A stretch of 59,539 nucleotides of DNA from Tolumonas sp. (GTDB lineage: Bacteria; Pseudomonadota; Gammaproteobacteria; Enterobacterales; Aeromonadaceae): contig JAQUHG010000002.1 in assembly GCA_028683735.1 (NCBI GenBank), forward strand, positions 1 to 59,539. The letters run 5' to 3'. The notes beneath the pieces were generated by a model. The model did no database searches, was not told the DNA's origin, and saw only the letters and a list, made by a program, of their open reading frames with translations. Made by a program: the position numbers and the translations under genes. Of the stretch, positions 52,769 through 59,539 are shown piece by piece. Every line of letters begins with the position of its first letter. The first letter of the stretch is position 1.

Positions 52769-53273
52769 GCTCGTATTTCCTTTTTTATTATTATATTTAT
52801 TTTTCTTTTAATTATATTGTACATATCTCCAGAAGGAGATATCAACTATTATTTTCAGTAGTTACGATAAGTAACTACTGAAACCTGCTTGCTAGCCAAA
52901 TAATCAATATAAATATATTTATGGTAACTCTTGTTTTTTATTTATTAATATTGCGAGTTAAATTTTTTTTGCACTCTTGGTTTGCAAGCTTGTTTTTGCT
53001 GAATTTACTTTGCTTTCACAGTCTGCGAATTATTGGTTATACTTTATATTTTTAATAATCACTTAACAAAATTAATCGCGAATGTTTTAAGCTTATAATA
53101 ATATATATTGCTTAAAGGTCTCTCACCTATATAGCTACAACGACTTAGCGATTATTGGCTTTTTTGGATATTCATGCTGTTGCGATGATGAACCAAATTT
53201 TTTCAGATTTTGGTGTTTGTGTTAGTTTCATCTATCAATCTCATGCCGGCTTGAGAAATGTATAGGTTGGTTA
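52769..53273. promoter_or_regulatory. Candidate oriT region upstream of the mob operon
   Basis: The 505-base gap between the mob operon and integrase holds two perfect inverted repeats close to the mob start: ATATCTCC-AGAA-GGAGATAT (52823-52842) and TTTCAGTAGTTAC with GTAACTACTGAAA around a 5-base loop (52853-52883). The remainder is AT-rich and non-coding. oriT sites usually carry such repeats beside the nick region, and this is the only such structure near the relaxase, but the nick site itself is not identified. Confidence 0.55.
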
Positions 53274-54449
53274 TTACATAAAGGTCAGTGTTACCCTCAG
53301 TCCATTCTTTTGCGCTTTCACGTTCATTTGTCGGTATTGTCTCACCAGTGCTTGCTCTTCCTCATCCAACTCATTGTGTTTATGAGATGGTTTCGGCGTG
53401 ACATAACCCACGGGTTGGGTCATCTCAAAGAAGATGTCGTCACAGCGTTTCACATGGGCTGGCGAGATATTTTGATCAATGATTTTGGCATAGCGTTTGG
53501 TCACCATCTCAACATCCACATGCCCCATATTTCGGGCGATCATCGCGATGGGCATGCCTGCGGTGATCATTTGGCTGGCATAAGTGTGTCGCAATTGACT
53601 GGGTGGGCGATAACGCACGCCGCATTCCTGACAGTGTTGTTTAAAAAAGCGGTCACGAAAGTCCTGATCATCCACGTAAAACTGCTTTGTCTGTGTGTTC
53701 AATGCCAATAGATGCAGTGCTACTTTGCGTGGTTTGCTCCGGTCGTTGGAGTCGATCAGCAATGATGTTGCGGAACGTTTCTCTGTGTGGGCCATTAACA
53801 CCTGGATCGCCTCGATCGCTTGTTGATTGAGAGGGATTGTGCGTTTGGAACATTTGGTTTTGGGGATCTTATAGGCTTTTTCAACGACGGCGTACTGCAC
53901 CGTCAGCGTCTTTTCAATCAAATTGATGTGTTCCCGCGATATCGCAAACAGCTCACTTAGCCGCAGTCCAGTGCAAATATTCAGCTGGATCAAGGCGGTT
54001 TCCACTGGATACTGTTCCTTTTTCGACAGCAAGCGTTGGATCTCATTCACGGTAAACGGATCGGCTATGGATTCATCATCACGGGGTAAATTGCGCTTGT
54101 TGGCCATAAAATCATGTGCAATGACACCGTCATTGTACGCGCGTTGCATGATGTCACGTAAAAAGCCCAGATACTGATTAACCGTGCTATTTGCGTAATG
54201 CCGTATGGTTGTCAAATCCGCAATAAATAAGTCGATATTCGACTGTGTTAATTCGGCAAATTTAATCTCACCAAATGCACGGGGATGTAGATCCCGGACA
54301 CGACGGCGAAAGTGAAATTCCTTCATGCCACGTAATTTTCCACTGTCTTTATCAATGGTGATGCGCTGGTTATTACTGCTCGCCATCAACGTTAATTTAA
54401 AATCAATCGCCTCCGCTAGGGTTGTTGGTTGATATTTTTCATTCGTCAT
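53274..54449 (-). CDS. Tyrosine integrase (first of two)
   Basis: A 391-residue phage-type integrase. The arm-binding N-terminus is followed by a SAM-like core-binding domain (FAELTQSNIDLFIADLTTIR, near 85-105) and the catalytic domain: R in GLRLSELFAI near 168, K in TKCSKRTIPL, R and H in PPSQLRHTYASQM near 300, H in MARNMGHVDVEM-like ARNMGHVDVE and Y in VTKRYAKI near 330. The histidine of box II is S here, a variant seen in some phage integrases. It is not adjacent to a tRNA; the second integrase at 54690 lies 240 bases upstream. One of the two may be a relic of a stacked insertion. Confidence 0.9.
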   Translation of the reverse strand: MTNEKYQPTTLAEAIDFKLTLMASSNNQRITIDKDSGKLRGMKEFHFRRRVRDLHPRAFGEIKFAELTQSNIDLFIADLTTIRHYANSTVNQYLGFLRDIMQRAYNDGVIAHDFMANKRNLPRDDESIADPFTVNEIQRLLSKKEQYPVETALIQLNICTGLRLSELFAISREHINLIEKTLTVQYAVVEKAYKIPKTKCSKRTIPLNQQAIEAIQVLMAHTEKRSATSLLIDSNDRSKPRKVALHLLALNTQTKQFYVDDQDFRDRFFKQHCQECGVRYRPPSQLRHTYASQMITAGMPIAMIARNMGHVDVEMVTKRYAKIIDQNISPAHVKRCDDIFFEMTQPVGYVTPKPSHKHNELDEEEQALVRQYRQMNVKAQKNGLRVTLTFM

Positions 54450-54689
54450 AACTCTTCCTCAATTTATTTGAGGTGACTATACGCAAAAGATATTTGTGTT
54501 GTCTATACCATGAAAACAGTAAGGCACTGAAATATAAGGATATATTATTAGTTTTTTTAGATATTTCTATCTATTACCATCCAATAACTATGCTGTTATC
54601 AATAAAATCAACGACTTGCGATCAAGCTCTTTATATCAAAAAATAGAAGCTATTTGCATGATGTTTGATTTAGATCAATAAATATTTTA

Positions 54690-56015
54690 TTAATTATTAT
54701 TTGCTTTTTTATATAATTCAGCCAATTGAATAAAATCCGCGGGAAATAGCTCTATTTTTTCTTGCAACAGGCTCAAATTCACGCGTTTACCATAACGACC
54801 AAAGGTAATGCCTTGCTTGGAATGTCCTACCAATTCCGCCACGATATGCTCAGCTACATCCGCTTGTTGTAATTCATCAATGAAGGTGTGGCGTAATCCA
54901 TACACCGTTGGGCGACCTTTACCGATAATACCGGCATGTGTCAGGTGACGCGCATAGCGGATGAGCAGGTTGTGTGACCAATCGGCATCCGGTCCAAAGG
55001 GTTTATCATCAAACAGGTATTTATGCGTTTTACGCGCTGTGACGTACTCCAGAAAGCCATGTTGTAACAGTGCACTGTGCAGTGGGACCGTACGATAGGC
55101 ATTTTCGGTTTTTAGCGTTCCATCGGCTTCACCGGCTTCGATTTTCATGCACCAGATCCCGTCAATACATTGAATATTCCGGCTTTTGAGCTGGCAGGCT
55201 TCAGACGGGCGTAACCCGCCATACAAACACAACAACGGCACCCAGAAGTCCTGTGGTTTGAGTTTTTTGTACTTGTGCTGCTGTTTGACACGCAGACAAG
55301 TAAACAACTGCAACACTTGCGCTTTGCTCCAGCGGGTACGTTCGGTATCTGCGCGGTTCTTGACGGCTTTTTTCCCAGCGGTGATGCCGGTTAGTGGATT
55401 CGAACTGCAATAACCCAACGTCAGGCACCAGCCAAAAAACTGTTTCGCCGAATTTAGGTAGTTGGTTTTGGTTTTATGACTTTTGGGTTGCTGTAGCAGC
55501 TGATTACGGTACTCCTGCGTGAGCACCGGGGTGATTTGGTCGACTTTTGTTAATTTTTTACCGTTCATCCAGGTAATTAAGTCGCCAACACGCAAGCGTA
55601 GCTGCTGAATGGATTTGTTTTGAATACCTTCACATGCCTTGGCGGTCAGGAATGCCTCTAGCGCTTGTTTAAGCGGCATGCCGCTGGGTGGCAGCTCACT
55701 GGGGGCTGGAAAGTCCTGTGGCGCGCTAACCGATTGATGGGACGGGGAGAAACAGAAGCCTTGCTGGCGAAACGCCGCAATTTCGTTGCGGATCCATTTT
55801 TGGAAACTGCGAGGAGAGGTATCAGCACAGGTATCGATCTGTGCGATCAGTTCGCGCAAATGCGCGGCCATGGCCAAATTACGGCTGATAGCTATTTTGC
55901 GTTCTTTGGTTTGGAGTGAAGCGCGAATACAGAACTGGAGATCTTGATCCCGAAGTGACTTCGGGAGAGGCATGCGGGTGTAATAAACACCGTGTGGATT
56001 CTTGATCAGAAACAT
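54690..56015 (-). CDS. Tyrosine integrase adjacent to tRNA-Ser
   Basis: A 441-residue integrase with a DUF6538-like N-terminus (LIKNPHGVYYTRMPLPKSLR). The catalytic residues are R in LYGGLRPSEACQL near 265, K-region TENAYRTVPL, HxxR replaced by LRHT in VYGLRHTFID near 375, H in LVGHSKQGIT and Y in FGRYGKRV. The start at 56015 follows AGGTGAG; the frame extends to 56039 without support. It ends 675 bases past the other integrase and its promoter side faces tRNA-Ser(GGA), 82 bases away, the classical arrangement for integration into the 3' end of a tRNA gene. Confidence 0.92.
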   Translation of the reverse strand: MFLIKNPHGVYYTRMPLPKSLRDQDLQFCIRASLQTKERKIAISRNLAMAAHLRELIAQIDTCADTSPRSFQKWIRNEIAAFRQQGFCFSPSHQSVSAPQDFPAPSELPPSGMPLKQALEAFLTAKACEGIQNKSIQQLRLRVGDLITWMNGKKLTKVDQITPVLTQEYRNQLLQQPKSHKTKTNYLNSAKQFFGWCLTLGYCSSNPLTGITAGKKAVKNRADTERTRWSKAQVLQLFTCLRVKQQHKYKKLKPQDFWVPLLCLYGGLRPSEACQLKSRNIQCIDGIWCMKIEAGEADGTLKTENAYRTVPLHSALLQHGFLEYVTARKTHKYLFDDKPFGPDADWSHNLLIRYARHLTHAGIIGKGRPTVYGLRHTFIDELQQADVAEHIVAELVGHSKQGITFGRYGKRVNLSLLQEKIELFPADFIQLAELYKKANNN

Positions 56016-56096
56016 GATTGACTCACCTAATTGACCCACTTAAGTGATTATCTATATCTTTTTTCAAGAATTTGCTTACAAATCAGTAAGAAAAGA

Positions 56097-56184
56097 TGGC
56101 GGTGAGGGAGGGATTCGAACCCTCGATACGTTGCCGTATACACACTTTCCAGGCGTGCTCCTTCAGCCACTCGGAAACCTCACC
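56097..56184 (-). tRNA. tRNA-Ser (anticodon GGA), probable attachment site
   Basis: The minus strand gives GGTGAGG at the 5' end pairing with CCTCACC at the 3' end, discriminator G and an encoded CCA (56097-56099), a T-arm GGTTCGAATCC, a long variable arm typical of serine tRNAs and the anticodon loop with GGA. The 88-base gene is complete. Its 3' end lies toward the integrase, so this 3' end is the likely attB/attL for the element extending leftwards; I find no second copy of the core in the window. Confidence 0.95.
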
Positions 56185-56354
56185 ATATTTTCGTCTACGG
56201 GAAACGCACTGCGTATTACCCTTTCGACGGGGCGCTACTCTAGGTCAAAGGGCATATATGGTCAATGCTTTTTTGTGAAAAAATCATCGCACTAGGCGGT
56301 TTTCCTGCTCATCCGTATAATCACTGTTCAGATCGGTAAAAAGGTAAACAATGA

Positions 56355-57911
56355 ATGCGGCTGCAAGTCACGTGTGAAGATCGATTAGGGCTAACCAGAG
56401 AGTTACTGGCACAGTTAGAAGATAACCAAATTGATCTCCGCGGCATCGAAATTGATGTGGCGGGAATTATTTATCTGCATCTGCCCGATGTCGATTTTGC
56501 CAACTTGCAGAAACTGTTACCTGATCTACGCCGTATTGCAGGTGTTACCGACGTAAAAACGGTCGCATATATGCCATCAGAGCGTGAACATCACGAAATC
56601 AAGGCATTAATGAAAGCATTGCCAGATCTGGTATTTGCACTCGATATCAAAGGACGTCTGACACAAGCCAATGATGCAGTGCTGAATATTCTGCGGTTAT
56701 CACTGAAAGATATACAAGGTGTTCAGGCAGGCAGTTTTCTCAAAGGTTTTGCTTTTCTGCAATGGTTTGCATCGGGTAACCCACAGCCGGAAACCTGCAA
56801 ACTGATTTTTGCCAGTGAAGAGTTTCTGGCAGATATTCTGCCGATCTCTATTCCTGATTCACAAGGCATCGATCATTTGGCGGGTGCGGTTGTGGTGCTG
56901 AAATCTGCACGACGGGTAGGGCATCACTTCAACTTATTGCATAGCTACGATGACAGCAGTTTTGAATATTTTTGCGCTGAAAGTCAGCTCATGCAGCAGT
57001 TATTACATCAGGCGCGTCGTTTTGCGATGCAAGATCAACCCTTACTGATCATGGGCGAAACCGGCTCAGGTAAAGAGATGCTGGTGCGGGCTTGCCACCG
57101 GGCCAGCTTACGGGCCAATGGCCCTCTGTTGACATTGAATTGCGCGGCATTACCCGACGATGTGGCAGAACATGAATTGTTTGGTTCTGCTGCCGGTGCA
57201 TTTGGGCCGGACTGGCCGGGGAAGATGGGCTTGCTGGAACAAGCCAGTGGTGGTGCTTTCCTGCTGGATGAAGTCGCTGAAATGTCACCGTTGCTGCAAA
57301 GTAAACTGTTACGTGTGCTGCAAGATGGTCGTTTCCATCGTGTTGGGCAGGAAAGCGAAGTGGCGGTCGATGTCCGGCTTTATTGCACCACACGAAAATC
57401 ACTGGCAGAGCAAGTGCGCAAAGGGCTGTTTCGGGAAGATCTGTTTTTCCGCCTCAATGTTTTAACGCTGGAAATGCCTACATTACGGCAACGCTTAGCT
57501 GATATCATGCCGTTGGCACAACAGTTCTGTAGCCGCATCAGTGATGAGCTACAACGCCGTCGCCCACGTTTTTCCCGTTCGATGACCGAGTTCTTAAACA
57601 GTTATCCCTGGCCGGGGAATGTGCGTCAGCTGAAAAATGCGCTGTATCAAGCGCTAACCTTGCTGGAAGGTGAGGAATTAACGCCGGATATGCTGCGTTT
57701 ACCGTTGATGGATGCCCATGAATCAGCGGCTGAGCAGTGGTTTGAAGGTTCATTGCCGGAAGCCACAAAACGCTTTGAGCGGCTCATGCTCGAGAGGCTC
57801 TATCCGCTTTATCCTTCCAGCCGGCAATTAGCGCAGCGCTTGGGCCTTTCACACACGGCAGTGGCAAATAAACTGCGTGATTATGGCTTGAATAAAACGG
57901 ATGCAACATAA
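56355..57911 (+). CDS. tyrR: Transcriptional regulator TyrR
   Basis: A 518-residue protein with the full TyrR plan: N-terminal ACT domain (RLQVTCEDRLGLTRELLAQL), PAS domain from about 78 (MKALPDLVFALDIKGRLTQA), an AAA+ domain (Walker A IMGETGSGKEMLVR near 233, Walker B AFLLDEVAEMSP near 299) and a C-terminal helix-turn-helix (SSRQLAQRLGLSHTAVANKL) near 482. As in TyrR, the GAFTGA loop of sigma54 activators is missing. It controls aromatic amino-acid biosynthesis and transport genes. E. coli TyrR has 513 residues. This begins the core region; the start at 56355 is chosen because AAGG lies upstream and the frame agrees with the family. Confidence 0.95.
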   Translation: MRLQVTCEDRLGLTRELLAQLEDNQIDLRGIEIDVAGIIYLHLPDVDFANLQKLLPDLRRIAGVTDVKTVAYMPSEREHHEIKALMKALPDLVFALDIKGRLTQANDAVLNILRLSLKDIQGVQAGSFLKGFAFLQWFASGNPQPETCKLIFASEEFLADILPISIPDSQGIDHLAGAVVVLKSARRVGHHFNLLHSYDDSSFEYFCAESQLMQQLLHQARRFAMQDQPLLIMGETGSGKEMLVRACHRASLRANGPLLTLNCAALPDDVAEHELFGSAAGAFGPDWPGKMGLLEQASGGAFLLDEVAEMSPLLQSKLLRVLQDGRFHRVGQESEVAVDVRLYCTTRKSLAEQVRKGLFREDLFFRLNVLTLEMPTLRQRLADIMPLAQQFCSRISDELQRRRPRFSRSMTEFLNSYPWPGNVRQLKNALYQALTLLEGEELTPDMLRLPLMDAHESAAEQWFEGSLPEATKRFERLMLERLYPLYPSSRQLAQRLGLSHTAVANKLRDYGLNKTDAT

Positions 57912-57933
57912 CGGGCGGCCAAGGCTCGTATTG

Positions 57934-58671
57934 CTATTCTGTGGTGGTAATTGGCTGGGATATTAAATTGATATCCCGATCATCAATTTGCAGATACCAG
58001 AGATCAGTATTCCAATCGCCCAATACAATGCGGCGGACTTTTTGACCATTATTCAATGATAATTCATGGATCATTGGTCGATGCGTATGTCCATGAATCA
58101 TCAAGGTTGCCTGATGTTGTTCAAAACAATCATTCACGCTGCCTGGCGTCACATCCATGATGCTGCGACTTTTTTGTTGCTTACCCTTGTGGCTGCCTTG
58201 CCGGATTTGTTGTGCAATCTTGACCCGACGTGATAACGGTAAATGTAAAAACACCCACTGCAACCAAGGCCAGCTGGTGATGCGCCGAAAGCGCTGATAG
58301 GCCTCATCATCGGTACACAGCTGATCGCCATGCAACAATAACGTTCTTTCACCGGCCATTTCGCAAGGGTAGATCGGTGGTAACAGCGTCATGCTGCATT
58401 CCCGGGCAAATCGTTTTCCGATCATGAAATCCCGGTTGCCATGAGAATAGAATAATTGGCAGCCCTGCTCGGACAGTGTTTTTAAAGCGTGAGTGATTTG
58501 TTGCTGTAATGGCGATTGCTCATCATCACCAATCCAGAATTCAAATAGATCGCCGAGAATATACAGTTCATCAGCCTGCGTAGCTTTGGTGGCTAAAAAA
58601 TGAACAAAGGCGTTAGTCAGGTCAGGGCGGGCTTCACTGAGATGCAGATCAGCAATAAAAAGTTTTGTCAT
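57934..58671 (-). CDS. lpxH: UDP-2,3-diacylglucosamine diphosphatase
   Basis: A 245-residue member of the LpxH branch of calcineurin-like phosphoesterases. The metal motifs are complete: IADLHLSE (D and H), LGDLFEFWIGDD, GNRDF and HGHTHRP. LpxH cleaves UDP-2,3-diacylglucosamine to lipid X and UMP, the fourth step of lipid A synthesis, at the inner-membrane surface. Length agrees with E. coli LpxH (240). The order tyrR, lpxH, ppiB, cysS is a familiar gammaproteobacterial neighbourhood for lpxH-ppiB-cysS. The intact motifs contrast with the altered phosphatase-fold protein at 13957. Confidence 0.96.
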   Translation of the reverse strand: MTKLFIADLHLSEARPDLTNAFVHFLATKATQADELYILGDLFEFWIGDDEQSPLQQQITHALKTLSEQGCQLFYSHGNRDFMIGKRFARECSMTLLPPIYPCEMAGERTLLLHGDQLCTDDEAYQRFRRITSWPWLQWVFLHLPLSRRVKIAQQIRQGSHKGKQQKSRSIMDVTPGSVNDCFEQHQATLMIHGHTHRPMIHELSLNNGQKVRRIVLGDWNTDLWYLQIDDRDINLISQPITTTE

Positions 58672-58681
58672 GAGAGTTCAT

Positions 58682-58714
58682 TAAAAGAGCCATACCGCAG
58701 TAATACGGTATGGC
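58682..58714 (-). terminator. Terminator between ppiB and lpxH
   Basis: GCCATACCG and CGGTATGGC form a 9-base-pair stem around an 8-base loop; on the minus strand it is followed by TCTTTTAA. It lies just after the ppiB stop and would limit read-through into lpxH. Confidence 0.75.
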
Positions 58715-58721
58715 AGACTGA

Positions 58722-59219
58722 TTATTCAGCGATAGTCACGTTTTCGATAACAACGTCTTCTTTCGGTACATCCTGATGCATACCGTAACGACCCGTTTTC
58801 ACGGCTTTGATCTTGTTAACGATGTCCATACCGTCGGTGACTTGAGCAAATACACAGTAGCCCCAACCAGACATTGATTCAGATTTGAAATCAAGGAAGG
58901 TATTGTCAGCAACGTTGATAAAGAATTGCGCAGAAGCAGAATGTGGCTCTTGAGTACGCGCCATGGCAATGGTGCCTACTTTATTGGAAAGACCATTGTT
59001 AGCTTCGTTCTTGATAGAAGCGCGGGTATCTTTTTCTTCGAAGCCTGGCGCATAACCGCCACCCTGGATCATGAAACCATCGATAACACGGTGGAAAATA
59101 GTGCCGTTGTAATGACCATCACGGCAGTATTGCAGGAAGTTTGCTGCAGTAACTGGTGCTTTGTCGTTAAACAGTTCCAGAGTGATATCGCCAAAATTAG
59201 TGTGCAGGGTAATAGACAT
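58722..59219 (-). CDS. ppiB: Peptidyl-prolyl cis-trans isomerase B (cyclophilin)
   Basis: A 165-residue cytoplasmic cyclophilin. Core residues are [18 protein letters not shown], with the catalytic arginine and phenylalanine, and [20 protein letters not shown], with FMIQGG and QFFINV as typical segments. The start is at 59219 (GAGGCGACC upstream); an upstream in-frame extension to 59273 has no ribosome site. It speeds proline isomerisation during folding. It lies between lpxH and the divergent cysS, as in many gammaproteobacteria. Confidence 0.96.
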   Translation of the reverse strand: MSITLHTNFGDITLELFNDKAPVTAANFLQYCRDGHYNGTIFHRVIDGFMIQGGGYAPGFEEKDTRASIKNEANNGLSNKVGTIAMARTQEPHSASAQFFINVADNTFLDFKSESMSGWGYCVFAQVTDGMDIVNKIKAVKTGRYGMHQDVPKEDVVIENVTIAE

Positions 59220-59414
59220 GAGGTCGCCTCTTGATAATTTGTTTGCTGATTCTAGCTTATGCAGCGATGACACAAAAGCAACATGTTAAATCCCAGTTAC
59301 TGAGCCCTCAGATTCTTTTGTTGCTAACACCATGCAAAGTGAAAGGAAACCAAAGGTGCAATCTGTAGCTCACTTCTTTAGAATGTCGTCATTATTATTC
59401 GATACGGTGACATT

Positions 59415-59539
59415 ATGCTGAAGATATACAACACCCTGACTCGCCAGAAAGACGAATTTAAGCCAATCCAGCCCGGTAAAGTGGGCATGTATGTCTGTGG
59501 TGTCACTATCTACGATTTATGTCATATCGGTCATGGCCG
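59415..59539 (+). CDS. cysS: Cysteinyl-tRNA synthetase, N-terminal part (cut by window edge)
   Basis: The first 41 residues, from the ATG at 59415: [20 protein letters not shown], then [20 protein letters not shown]. The cysteine in MYVCGVT binds the active-site zinc, and HIGHG is the HIGH signature of class I aminoacyl-tRNA synthetases. The rest lies outside the window. The 195-base gap to ppiB contains the divergent promoters of the two genes. Confidence 0.96.
   Translation, partial: MLKIYNTLTRQKDEFKPIQPGKVGMYVCGVTIYDLCHIGHG

Noticed and set aside
53310..53711. Plus-strand frame of 133 codons inside the first integrase
   Set aside because: Complementary to the integrase catalytic domain, without a ribosome site or recognisable protein pattern.
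55380..55410. GGATTCGAAC inside the second integrase as a possible second tRNA attachment core
   Set aside because: The match to the tRNA T-arm is only about 10 bases and lies within coding sequence of the integrase; it is better explained by chance.
1..59539. CRISPR array
   Set aside because: No set of regularly spaced identical repeats of 24-40 bases was seen; the leader repeats at 37.9-39.7 kb are three diverged copies at irregular spacing, each before a gene.

Overview
The window reads as a gammaproteobacterial chromosome, probably from the Aeromonadales and perhaps Tolumonas. That placement is inference from gene content and order: the 3' end of gspN (type II secretion) opens the window, and tRNA-Ser(GGA), tyrR, lpxH, ppiB and the start of cysS close it. 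Almost everything between those core edges looks accessory, with orphan genes, mobility genes and many decayed genes.

Layout. 1-430: core gspN end. 430-1150: gene remnants, including a degenerate second copy of the 3' end of the GRP-motif gene at 8.9-9.8 kb. 1.15-8.8 kb: carbonyl/alcohol metabolism (two SDR proteins, a TMEM175-type channel, a DHA2 exporter, a YqhD-like alcohol dehydrogenase, a LysR regulator, an aldo/keto reductase and a truncated YqhC-like AraC protein), a rearranged counterpart of yqhC-yqhD-dkgA. 8.9-15 kb: a plasmid-like replication module with a GRP-motif coiled-coil protein, a CyRepA1/Herpes_ori_bp-type helicase, an AT-rich repeat region and a protein with a PPP-phosphatase fold whose metal ligands are mostly replaced. 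15.5-17.8 kb: chrBA chromate resistance. 18-36.7 kb: an envelope-stress and lipid-phosphate island with two QseBC/PmrAB-like two-component systems, two DedA proteins, three PAP2 phosphatases, PepSY, CusF-like and DUF347-repeat proteins, a CDF transporter, cytochromes b562 and b561 and an HD-GYP protein. 37-41 kb: four orphan genes including a P-loop kinase. 41.4-44.5 kb: isochorismatase, acetyltransferase, Nudix, GNAT and DUF3606 genes. 44.5-56.1 kb: an integrated mobilizable element at tRNA-Ser carrying a 1,850-residue DUF4011-helicase-Vsr protein of the Hhe antiphage type, a relaxase, a MobC-like protein and two tyrosine integrases.

Genes working together. In the 18-36 kb island a tandem-hexamer motif (CTTAAx-N5-CTTAAx, the PmrA/QseB box layout) lies upstream of at least seven genes or operons, two of them PAP2 and one DedA. 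This suggests that the local two-component systems control a shared envelope regulon, although several members carry single stop or frameshift lesions. In the 37-41 kb cluster, three consecutive orphan genes share a repeated leader whose small hairpin shows compensatory changes. This is the best candidate for an undescribed coordinated system.

All calls come from reading the sequence and from remembered family features; no database search was run.
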